Source: Phoronis australis
Taxonomy: Eukaryota; Phoronida; Phoronidae
Reading direction: 5' to 3'
DNA length: 58,374 nt
NCBI GenBank assembly: GCA_002633005.1
Contig: NMRA01000564.1
Span: 215,438-273,811 of the forward strand
Below are positions 25,801 to 37,800 of the stretch, piece by piece. The notes under the pieces are model-generated. The model did no database searches and had not been told where the DNA came from. It was given only the letters and a program-made list of their open reading frames with translations. The position numbers and the translations under genes were made by a program. Every line of letters begins with the position of its first letter. Within the stretch, counting starts at the first letter, position 1.

Positions 25801-28800
25801 AATCAGCAGGGAAAGACGCAGCATTGCTCAGTTGAAATGTAAGTCTAGTATTATTTCGATTTTTTATTGTAATAAAAGGTATTTTGAACCTTTTCTCAAG
25901 ATTTCTATAAAAATAACACGCGAAGTGATGACACGGTGAGCAATTAACGAAAATGTCAACTGTTCCTAGTTAAAGCTGACTTTTGCCGTGTTTGACTGAC
26001 TGAAAAACAAAAATCGAATTGCGCCTTTTACTCATAAAATCAGTCTCATAATATGCCACTAGTGACCTTTGATGTTACTATGCGCATTTCAACGCTTTCC
26101 TTATTTGCTCTTGATATAAAAAATAGTCTAAAAAGATACAAAGTAGAGAATATTGATCAAAAACACTTAAAAAGTTAGCATTCTCCTAAATTGTCCCAAA
26201 CTGGAGAATTTATATCGTGTCTGGTGTACAAGTAGAAAATTGCAATATTCACCGTTTTCTCGCTTTATGTAGATCTTCCAGTTAATGAAGCATGACAGTT
26301 ACTCACGGTTCCTGAAGTCCGATCTCTATAAAGAGTGCGTCCTCTGTGAGGTACACGGTCGCGACCTGCCCCACACTGGGCTAGATGATCCGTCCAAGGA
26401 CACCAGTCAGAGCAAGGTAAGAGTGACTTACTTACTGGATACCAGGAGGAGCTGTGTTGGTTTTCATCTGCGCGTGTTGCCCCTGCACCGAAAACTATGC
26501 GATATTTTTTTACTATTTTTTGGGAAATTTTTAATGAAAGTGTTTCCCCATCTGGTTCACTTTTAAGCTAATGCTTTCAGATTAAAAACTTAAAGCTTTT
26601 ATTGTAAGTATTTAAAAACTCGTTGTGTTTTTTAAGAACCGTCTTCGGATATCGGGGTATATTGGACCTGATATTTAAATGTATATTTTGTTTCTAAGCA
26701 GGTCATATTTGGCCGTCGCTTTGCCTTGATTTGTTTTTCATTGCAGATTTGTAGTATCTCTTGTTATTGAAATATTTTAGACTATAATTTTCGTAATTGT
26801 ATCATAAAACCCTGACAGCTTTTGTATCCTTCGAGGAGGAATTGAGGCCTAGTGGGATATGTGTACACTTCCTTTACTCAAGGTCGTGGATTCGAGTCCC
26901 ACTGGGCACACTGCCAGAACCCTTGAGTCAGGTGTCTAGCTCCTCAGCTCCATATTAACTATGTATTAATAGAGCATACAACTGGTTCAGGGCTTGGAAT
27001 TTTCTGCGGAAACGCGGATTTCTGCTTTTTTGAAATGTGCTTTCCGCTTTTTTTATAATATTTCCGCGTAAAAAAATCGGATTTGATATGAAATGTCCGC
27101 GGCAAATTCCTTTCTTACCGCGGCGTTGCAGACGACGTTCACCTCGGAAAGTGGAAGTTGCTCTTTATGTTTCGGAGGAAAGTAAATTGTCAACATTGCC
27201 GGGGCATCTGGGTAAAGGGTGGTGTGATTTTCAATGGCGGCTCGCGTTATTGTTAAGCGCGGCGACAAATACTACCGCTCTGCAGCCAAAATTGTGTGGG
27301 TTGGGAGTGGACGGGCGAGCGAAAAGGACGCAACGCAGACGCATGCTACTGATGGTGGTAACGTTTTTTTTTTTAGTCCTCCCGATTTTTGTCGCAGAAA
27401 GGTTCACATTGACCGTAAAAGTTTCCGCGGTTTTTGTCATTGGTCATTCCAAGCCCTGCTGGTTCTATGTGATCAGTGCAATGGGCACACATGAGTGGCT
27501 TGCGCACATCTTGTTCATATACCAGACCGCCAGAAATTATTTTTATACATCCTTGTACATATGTATTTTATGTTACATTTAGGTGAAGAAGTCCAAATCT
27601 TCTTCATCCAATGGTACAGGGGGTATAGAGGAGGTGGAGAAAGAGAGACGCAAGTCATTTCTACCTTGGAATCGCAGTAAGTAGCCTTCTCCCTTCCGAT
27701 GCCGTGGTCGGCCAAGTGCATAGAGATTTTCTTATTTATGTGGAGTTTGCAAAAGAACATTGAAATTATCTGCTGATAGGACTGTCCTTGAAATATTTGT
27801 TTGTTTCCTGTTCCCCTCCCCAGCACCCCTCTGAAATGGGTGTGTGGGTAGGTGAAATGTGTAATTTTATGTGGTGGACATGCATCATGTATGGCTGATA
27901 TCACTGTGTTCATTTTTGGCCATAAGATGAGTGCAAAATTGACGACCAAGGTTTGATAAACTTCCATCTTAATTCCAAATACTCGACATTTGACAACATG
28001 TAATGAAGATGGAATTTTGTAAAACCTAGATCGTCAGTTTTATCCCGATATCAATGGCACGGTAAATGATTTTAAGGTTGTGTATGTTGTACCCTAAATT
28101 TGGAATGTGAAATCTCAGACATGTATGTTCGGATTGGTATGTAACTCTCAGGTACTGAGCTTTGTGCACTGATTTCCAAAACTCTGTTAGATATTGGTTT
28201 TAAAATGTTCAACCTTAACACGGGTGCGTATAAAAACAGCATTTTTATGATTTTCGTGAAGAACTGAAAAGTTGAATAAAAGGAATCGAAATGATATACC
28301 TTTCCTTTTTTGCTAAAGTTTACTCAAAAGACATTCTCACACAGCTCGATTAATGGCAGATTGGTATAAAATCAAAAACCAAATTCTACAGGCTTGCTAC
28401 TTTACAAAAATACGTACTTTTAGTTAAAATCTATAGTTTTGTAGGTATTTGGCTGAATTCACAGACGTGTTGATTGTTGGTATGGTCTTACGTAAACTTA
28501 ATATTTCATCTTGGAGAATGTTAAGATTAACACTGATCCTAATGTCCACTTTTCATGGTTGTATTTACAGCTTAAACATGGAATTTTTTGTTGCGTTACA
28601 TGTAAAATGTTTTGAGTGGCATATGTACTGTATGGTCGATGACAAGAGGGAACACAAACTCATTACTGGTAACTAATGGTTACCGTTCGTTAAGTACCTA
28701 GCAGTCACGTGTTGAGAATTTCCACTGAATTTCCTCGACTATGTAAATGCTCAAGGTACCCCGCCAATTATGGCACACCAGGTGTTCCTACACTTTCTAA

Positions 28801-31800
28801 TCTAATTTTTCTATCTTTACGATGTATCGTCTCCTGTGGTCAAGAGTATGTCTTTCCTGCGGTCTGGAAATTGTCAACATTGTAAAAAATGTACAAACTA
28901 GTGTTACCAATTAATTAGATATTAATGGATATGGGGCACACGTAGGTAGATGTCTGCAGGGACACAGTTTCTACACGTACTGTCGCAGCCTAACCTCATT
29001 TACAGGTGTTACCAGGGGACTGTGATTAGTAACATCTTTTGTGGTTCACTTGATAATTGTGTGCTGACTGATAAAAAGCTTTGGTGGCAGACGTGTTCTT
29101 AGTGCAAAGTGGAGTTTTCAATTTCCGNCTTTACTCAAGGTCGTGGATTCGAGTCCCACTGGGCACACTGCCAGACCCCTTGAGTCAGGTGTCTAGCTCC
29201 TCAGCTCCATATTAACTATGTATTAATAGAGCATAAAACTGGTCCTACGTGATCAGTGCAATGGGCGGACATAAGTGGCTTGCGCACATCTTGTTCATAA
29301 TACCAGACCGCCAGAAATTATTTTTATACACCCTTGTACATATGTATTTTATGTTACATTTAGGTGAAGAAGTCCAAATCTTCTTCATCCAATGGTACAG
29401 GGGGTATAGAGGAGGTGGAGAAAGAGAGACGCAAGTCATTTCTACCTTGGAATCGCAGTAAGTAGCCTTCTCCCTTCCAATGCCGTGGTCGGCCAAGTGC
29501 ATAGAGATTTTCTTATTTATGTGGAGTTTGCAAAAGAACATTGAAATTATCTGCTGATAGGACTGTCCTTAAAATATTTGTTTGTTTCCTGTTCCCCTCC
29601 CAGCACCCCCCTCTGAAATGGGTGTGTGGGTAGGTTGGACGTGCATCATGTATGGCTGATATCACTGTGTTCATTTTTGGCCATAAGATGAGTGCAAAAT
29701 TGACGATCAAGGTTTGATAAAATTCTGTCTTAATTCCAAATACTCGACATTTGACAACATGTAATGAAGATGGAATTTTGTAAAACCTAGATCGTCAATT
29801 TTATCCCGATATCAATGGCACGGTAAATGATTTTAAGGTTATGTATGTTGTACCCTAAATGTGATATCTCAGAAATGTATGTTCGGATTGGTATGTAACT
29901 CTCAGGTACAGAGCTTTGTGCACTGATTTCCAAAACTCTGTTAGATATTGGTTTTAAAATGTTCAACCTTAACACGGGTGCGTATAAAAACAGCATTTTT
30001 ATGATTTTCGTGAAGAACTCAAAAGTTGAATAAAAGGAATCGAAATGATATACCTTTCCTTTTTTGCTAAAGTTTACTCAAAAGACATTCTCACACAACT
30101 CTATTAATGGCAGATTGGTATAAAGTCAAAAACCAAATTCTACAGGCTTGCTACTTTACAAAAATACGTACTTTTAGTTAAAATCTATAGTTTTGTAGGT
30201 ATTTGGCTAAATTCATAGACTTGTTGATTGTTGGTAAGGTCTTACGTAAACTTAATATTTCATCTTGGAGAATGTTAAGATTAACACTGATCCTAATGTC
30301 CACTTTTCATGGTTGTATTTACAGCTTAAACATGGAATTTTTTGTTGCGTTACGTGTAAAATGTATCGAGTGGCATACGTACTGTATGGTCGATGGCAAG
30401 ATGGAACACAAACTCATTACTGGTAACTAATGGTTACCGTTCATTAAGTACGTAGCTGTCACGTGTTGAGAATTTCCACTGAATTTCCTCGACTGTGTAA
30501 ATGCTCAAAGTACCCCGCCAATTATGGCACACCAGGTGTTCCTTCACTTTCTAATCTAATTTTTCTATCTTTACGATGTATCGTCTCCTGTGGTCAAGAG
30601 TATGTCTTTCCTGCGGTCTGGAAATTGTCAACATTGTAAAAAATGTACAAACTAGTGTTACCAATTAATTAGATATTAATGGATATGGGGCACACGTAGG
30701 TAGATGTCTGCAGGGACACAGTTTCTACACGTACTGTCGCAGCCTAACCTCATTTACAGGTGTTACCAGGGGACTGTGATTAGTAACATCTTTTGTGGTT
30801 CACTTGATAATTGTGTGCTGACTGATAAAAAGCTTTGGTGGCAGACGTGTTCTTAGTGCAAAGTGGAGTTTTCAATTTCCGATGTAATTTTGCTAAAGGG
30901 TATTTGCGAACAATGTGATTATAATTTTTGTTGGCCTTTTAGCAGTTACCTTAAAAGTTAGATGCAGTCACACTTTAAATGTCTTATGGGAACATCATTT
31001 TTCCCTGAAAACAAAACCTGGCAACCAATAAGTTGTTGGGTTTTATTACGGTCAGAATCACTGTCCAGCAGTTGATGAAAAGACTGTCAAGATGTCACTG
31101 TCTTTGTAACTCACAAACAGGCGAGAGCAGCCCATGAGATGATGCTTATTCTAGACTGTAACCTTGACTTTAATGTCTATCAAAATCGAGCATTGATTAT
31201 ATTTTCTCGTTTCTCATGTTTCTCACTCTGTGCTGGAAAGCAGGAAAACATGGAGAATGACTACAGGGTAAAAACTGAAATACGTGGAAAATTACCATTA
31301 TATTTTTGTTGGAAAAACAACTTGTCTGTGGAAAATGAAAATTATCGTGTGGAAAACTTGTAGAAAATACACAATACGAAAAAATGAGTCGTGGTTGCAG
31401 GGAATTGAATTCTGTCTTTGATATGCAGCGCAGGTTTAAAGTGGAAAAACTCTGAAGTTAGTGGAAAATTACAATTCTATTTTTGTTGGAAAAATAAATT
31501 GGCTGTGGAAAATGAAAATTATAGTGCGGAATACTGATAGAAAATGGAAACAATATGAAAGTGAGCCGTGGTTTTAAGGGTCTTGAATTCGGCTTTTGAT
31601 GTTCAGTGCAGGTGAAACTTGCCGGCTAATTACTTATCTCCGTGATTGCTTGGCCAGATTAGTTAGAAACACAACATATGGCGATGATGTGCATATGAAG
31701 TAGGGTTTAAGAAATTTACAAAATGTTTTTAAGAACGATTGCTGTGTCGAAAATGATCCACCACAAATCATTGAATCGTGTCAAGTAATTATCGTGACGT

Positions 31801-34800
31801 GGTAATGGAGAATGGCACTGCATGATGCGGACTACGTGAGCCTGTAAGGTGCGTCACTAGTACAAAGGTCACCTATTCGCAGATTTTTTTTTCCACATTT
31901 ACAAGTTGTCAATGAATACAACTGCACTTTGTTAAGCGTAGATGATGTCAAAATGGCATTGTTGTTTAGTTCCTGCTATACATTACTAGAGTTAGGAGCA
32001 TGCAAAAATGTCTTTGAGGTTGTGTGTATTATATGTAAATGGATGGGATACAACATAAATGCAGGAGCAATGCATTGAACTTAGATTGAGCAGTTTGATG
32101 TGGGAATGTTCCCTTTGTTAGGTTGGAGTGTATTGTATGTGTGTTGTGTGCTATGGCTATTTGTAACAAGTGCTGAGGAACTTGTTGAGAACTCATGTGG
32201 TATTAAAGTAAAGGTTCATCCAATTAGAACACAATATGGTAGAACAGTAAAATTTTATATGATTATAATTTTCAACAAGAGTAAACACGATGATAATTTT
32301 ACTTGTTTAATTGAAAACTTTTTGTAATAGTACATTTGTCACCAGCCAACACCCGATGAAATTTTGAGCATTTTTGCTAAAGGCAGTGGGTGTGCGTGAA
32401 AAATAAAAATGACAATTTTGGCCATTATTTTAGTTCTAATTAAAGGAAGCTTCACCGTACTTAATGAACTTTTCCAACTTATTACGACAAAATAAATCGG
32501 TATAAACTGTGAAACATACTGTTGCATCCGTCAAAACACAAGTCAGTCTCTCTATTACGAGAGCCTCTTTAACACCGGAGTTACCAGTTGTCAGCACCTA
32601 CACTTGTCTGTTTGTCATCTTCACTGGTGTTGAGATGTTGAGTGTGCCTTAAAATGTGATCACTGACGTAATACGTAAAGGTTGCTGTCAGTTTTTTTTG
32701 CACCCACATATTTATATGTGGTCGCATATAGACGTCATCTCTGTCAGGGCTTCCGACGTCTGGTGTCTGGCATCCGCAGCTGTATCTCCTAAACCCCTTA
32801 CAGGATCTTGATGAGACTTGTCCCCTAGTGGCAATTTAAATTTTTTACGCTTGCCTCTATCTTCGGAGGTCCTCAATGGATTTTCATAAAACTTGACAGT
32901 TAGGCATCTATTAGTGAGATGACGCTATCCTCCCATTTTCGAATGGATTCAAGGTATTTTGTGGCCCCTGGTTGCCATTTTTACTGTTTTCAAGTTTGTT
33001 TTTTTTTTAGCATCAATCAAACCACTCTAATGATTGTGAAAATTGGCATACATGTTCTTACTGTGAAGAAGTCAGCTCACAATGATTTTCCGACGACTTC
33101 GAATACTGAGGTGCATTTTTTTTTTGCGCCTATGGCTGTATCTCCTAAACGCTCTACAGGATCTTTATTAAATTTGAGCAAGTGTATTTATATGAAGTTG
33201 ACAAGGGACAACGAGTTTCGTACAGATCAGACTACCGGTGTGCCCTCTATTGGCAATTTTATTTTTTTTACGTTTACCCCTGTATCTTCAAAGGTACTCG
33301 ATGGATTTCCATAGAATTTGGCATATATTGGTGAGATGACGCCATCCTGGGATGGAGTGGAGGTGTTTTGCACCACCTAGTGGCCATTTTTGCTGTTTTC
33401 GAGTCTCTTTTTTGGCGTTCACTCCTATATTAACCAAATCATTCTAAGGATGATTTTGAAAATTGGCGTATATGTTCTCAGTATGAAGAGGACGGATTGA
33501 CAATGACGACTTTGACTACTGCGGTGCCTTCTAGTGGTAGTGTTTTGTTTTGTGCCCATACCTGTATCTCCTAAACCCACTGCAGGATCTTTATTAAATT
33601 TAATAAGTGTATTTATATGAAGCCAGCAACAGATGACTACGGCTTTCAGGTGGATCCAACGAACGCTGTGCCCCCTAGTGGCAATTTCATTTTAATCCGT
33701 TTTCCTTTGTTTTGCTGAAGTTCCATGACAGATTTGTTTGAAATTTGGTGAATAGCTTCCTATGAAGGAAGTGATGGCATGTTCCCATTTTCGGATGGAT
33801 TAGGACATTTTTGCGCCAGCCAGAGGTCATTTTATGATACATATAAACAACCCTAGAAGCACACCATTTGCGGTACATTCGTGGGCGCATTTCAACGCTC
33901 CGCATTGCTCTTGTTTCAGAGAACGTACTGCAAGGAACGTAGTTTTTAGAGTTGTATACCAAAGAGTAGTTCATTTTGGTCTGTACCCCTAATCATTTTT
34001 AAACCCATGCTCACTTCTTAAAAAAGAGCCCTTCCAGATCCATTTTGGCCAACAAGGATCAGAACTATTTTTTAAAAACCACAGCCACGAAGTATGGTTT
34101 TAAACACTGTTTCTTGTCTAGTTAGTAATGTTGCAACTATTAACCGACTTGTTGCTGTTATCGTCCCTAAAGAAACAGAAATCGATTTAATGTCAGTGAG
34201 GTCGATTTTGTGATCGTGTTAAAAATAAAACATTAACCTCGGTAATAGATAAATGTATGTATGGTATTGGTAAATAAGTTGCATAATCGAGTCAAGGTTA
34301 CCTTGGCCTCGCGCAAATCTACCTCTGGCTGGGCAGTGACATCTGTTGTTCACTAAAGAAACAACATCCGTGTTTTTGATCCAGTCTGATATTGCCTGTA
34401 TTATAGCAAGCAGCCTTATTAGTATTCGGTGACAATGCACTTAAAACCGATTCAAAATCGAATCAGAATGATTTGCAATGAATGGATTATGAAAGATTTT
34501 CCAATGCCCTCTGCCTCTAGTGAAGCATAAACATGTAAATATTACGCTACCTTACACGCTCACGGTGAAACAAGTGAGGCAGGAAATGTGTTCAGGAAAC
34601 ACAGGAGAAACGCAATGGCAGTTTGTAAAGGAGTTATATTGGTTATCCGGTAGAGGGATATGAAAATAGGAGTGTTGTTTTGTAGGGCATGCCTTAGTCA
34701 ACATGTTGGTCTCTCGTTTATTGTAGAGAACAGTTTTTGTTTGTCATATGCCAATCTTTTGCTTGATGAGTTGTAAATGTTGAAATTGCCAAATGTAGGC

Positions 34801-37800
34801 TCAAAATTGAGAATTGCAGTGTAGAGAAATATTGGAAGTAGTGCTAGATGGCTTGAAGTATGGAGCGAGGCACTGTTGTTGTCGAGGGACAGAACCGTCT
34901 TTCTGCAGGCGTTCATAAAATCAATGCAAATGTTCTTTCCCTTGATTCAGTCTCCCAGGACTGTATCCTGAGTGGACTTAACCCTGGATGAGAAACAGAT
35001 TTACCTGCTATTAGTCTGATTCTGTGTGGTTTGATTAAATTAATTAATTCTTAGATTAAATTAGAGCCCAACGATCACTGGTTAACTTAATTCCGCAACT
35101 ATTTTATGCAATTAGAACTGTACTCAATAATTTAATGTTGTCAGTTGACTGTAGTTAACCATGACATATGCTCAGTCTCTGTGGACTATCAGATAAATTT
35201 CACTTGAGTCCAATAGCCGGTTTTGAGCTGTTGTACATGACACTGTAATGTCCTTCTGTACTAAGCTAAAATTTGATATTTTTCAAGGTTTTCTCGTGCT
35301 CTGAATGTTAAATACCAAATACCATTTAGTATCAGACCAGGCTATCAACCAGTTGCCCTGCTCCCCTATAATATTGCATTTTGGTGCTTAAAGTAAATGT
35401 TCTCACCGACATAGGCCAACCTTTTAAAGCACTAAATCGGCATATCAAAGCTGGTCTACTTAAAGTAAAATAAAATACGAATGAAGCGTAACACTGAGCC
35501 AAAAATAAGTCCTGTGACCTTTGACCTTTTGATCTTAGTATAATCATAGAGAATGATATCCCAAGGTAACAGCCATTTTACATAAACACTGCTCAATATA
35601 ACTTTTAACATGAATTTTTATCAGTTTCTTTCAAACCTAGAAATCACTTCAAAATATTAGAAGCTCTTGCTGCTACTGGCTAAGTTCGTACGTTGTTGTT
35701 CACTTAAAATCACTCAAGGCTGCTGTTACCCTCTGTCACAGCGCCACCTATACTGCGTTTGCTTTTCCATACAAAAAATGCTGTTTCACAGTTGTTGCTA
35801 TTTTGACTTTGTCATTTTGAAATGTGTTTAAATCTCATGCATGTGTTGCAGATAAAGGCAGCAAGCGGTCGGGGAATGATGCGAACAAGAAAGCAAACAG
35901 GAACAAGGGTAAAGAGAGTGAGGATACGTCTAGCTTCACAGGTCGAAGCTCTCTGGCCAGTGGTGACCTAAGTGTGTTGAGCAAGGAGCTGACCCAGTCA
36001 AAAGAGGTGTGCTTGAACTCTCGATTTCTCAACTCGTTTACTTTTGTCCATGTTAATTGATGGTTGGGAGATTATTGGAGCACGGCCAGTCGTAGGTGTT
36101 CATAATCACCGACTGGTAGACCATAGAGTATAGTTAGAACTGTTGGGAAGTCCACCTGATTTCTCAATCTCAAGACATTGGCAAATCGTCGGGCAATGTT
36201 GCTTGGTATTGTCTAGTGATTTCGCGATGATCAACAGATGTTCGATTTCAATTAGTCGACCAACGTTTATCTAGAGCCCGGTTGATTCGCACATGATCTT
36301 TTGCTAATTGAAGTGTGACACGTATAATAAGATGCATAGCCAATGATAGCAGTCCGAAGGCAACCATTGGTGTGACATCAGATGACTGTTGCCCAGACGT
36401 TGGCCGATGACTGGGTGTGATGTCCCAGATACGTGGACAAACTTTGCCACCTGTAGATAATTCTGCTATTGGGGAAGTTTTCCAGGTTTGGGGAAATTCT
36501 AAATTTGATGGATTATCGATGGCTGATCTTGACCCCAACAGGTTTCGGCTGATATGACCCATTTATTGTCCAAAAATTTATCTGGTCAGCGTTGGAAGCT
36601 TCATGTAACTATGGCGATGAACGACATGTTTATTAATTCTGTCACTTCATTAAGATCGTTTCTGGAGAGTCATTTTCAAAAAACAAATTTTACGCCCTTC
36701 TCATTCCTCAACCTATGAAAAATGAGGATTGAAATGAAACGAATCCAAACTTTTCCAGTCCATTATATTCCTTGAGATTTGGGAATCTGAAGCTGGTAAA
36801 AATTTCCATGTCTTACGTAACTTATTTATATGATACTTTCATCTGGTATGGACAGGAATTTTTATTTCCTGTGGGGTTAACTTATGTGTTAAGTAGTTCA
36901 TGAATGTCTCTTCTCAAGAAGTGCAGAGATAGTCAAATTACACGTGGTCAGAAGCACTGTACCATAATGAATCGGTAATTGGACAATTACGTTGCAAAAT
37001 CAATGTGCGTCTGTCCACCAGAATTAGTTATTTTATGTCTACCACCTAGTTGGTTATCCAGGGGTTTTATTGATTGCCGAGTTCTTGTGTAGTCACTATT
37101 TAATGGAAGTGGTCTCTGTTGAGGCTCATTTTTGGCGAGAGCTGTTTCAGAATCCCCAATTCACATTTCTGTTTCACTTGCCCGTAATATTAATTGCTGA
37201 ATTGAAGGGCATTTATTGTGTTTTGAATCACATGCAAGGATTTTTTTAAATCCATTACGTGACTTGAATAAATCATACAAACACAGTGAAATAAAGAAAA
37301 GACCCTCGTCCATGCACGCATTCATAACCTAGTACATTATCATGATTGTATCATATATGAAACTGAATAAACTATACCTTGATTGCAGTCATTGACTAAA
37401 GGTGACCAGAGCAGTACGACGGAGTCTGAGGCAGGCGAGGACAGTAAGTTCTGTCGTGTGATCCTACCTGACCTGTCGACGACGGTGGTGTACGCTAAGC
37501 CAGGTCAGACCGTCAAACAGGTACTCTCCAAGCTTTGTGAGAGGAGGGACATGAGTATAGCTGGGGTCGACGTCTTCCAGGTGGGCTCAGAAAAGGTAAG
37601 ACCCTGTCTTCCAGGGATCAGAATTTTCCTCTTTTAAGAATATAAATAGGTAAATAAAACAACAAGAATGGATCAACTGAAATTTTCGGATGTAATAACT
37701 TCCTTTGTCAACAGAAACAGAAATAAAGTAAAATCAAACACTATATGACAATTGACCTATAAGATATGGTGTAAGAGGATTTCTTCCTTTTTGGTATTGA

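Larger units (their letters stand above)
26872..29127 (+). repeat. Duplicated block, copy 1 (contains MITE insertion and RGS12 exon 6)
   Basis: Everything from CTTTACTCAAGG to TTTCAATTTCCG recurs after the N at 29128 as 29129-30881, nearly identical apart from point changes, small indels and the 471-bp element at 26988-27458. The copy ends exactly at the N. The pattern looks like two haplotypes left side by side in the assembly. Confidence 0.9.
29129..30881 (+). repeat. Duplicated block, copy 2 (MITE-free)
   Basis: This is the second copy of 26872-29127, without the 471-bp element and with a few small indels (for example near 29630, where about 20 bp are missing). It continues smoothly into unique intron sequence after 30881. 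Confidence 0.9.

Noticed and set aside
26838-26910. tRNA gene
   Set aside because: A- and B-box-like sequences are present, but no acceptor stem or anticodon arm can be formed. It is better read as a SINE head.
27037-27582. 181-codon open frame overlapping RGS12 exon 6
   Set aside because: Nearly all of it lies inside the 471-bp MITE and it ends at the exon boundary region. No family is recognised and it is absent from the second copy of the block.
29364-29457. True mutually exclusive duplicate exon
   Set aside because: Kept only as an alternative: the adjoining N, near-identity of the whole block and the transposon presence/absence favour unmerged haplotypes.
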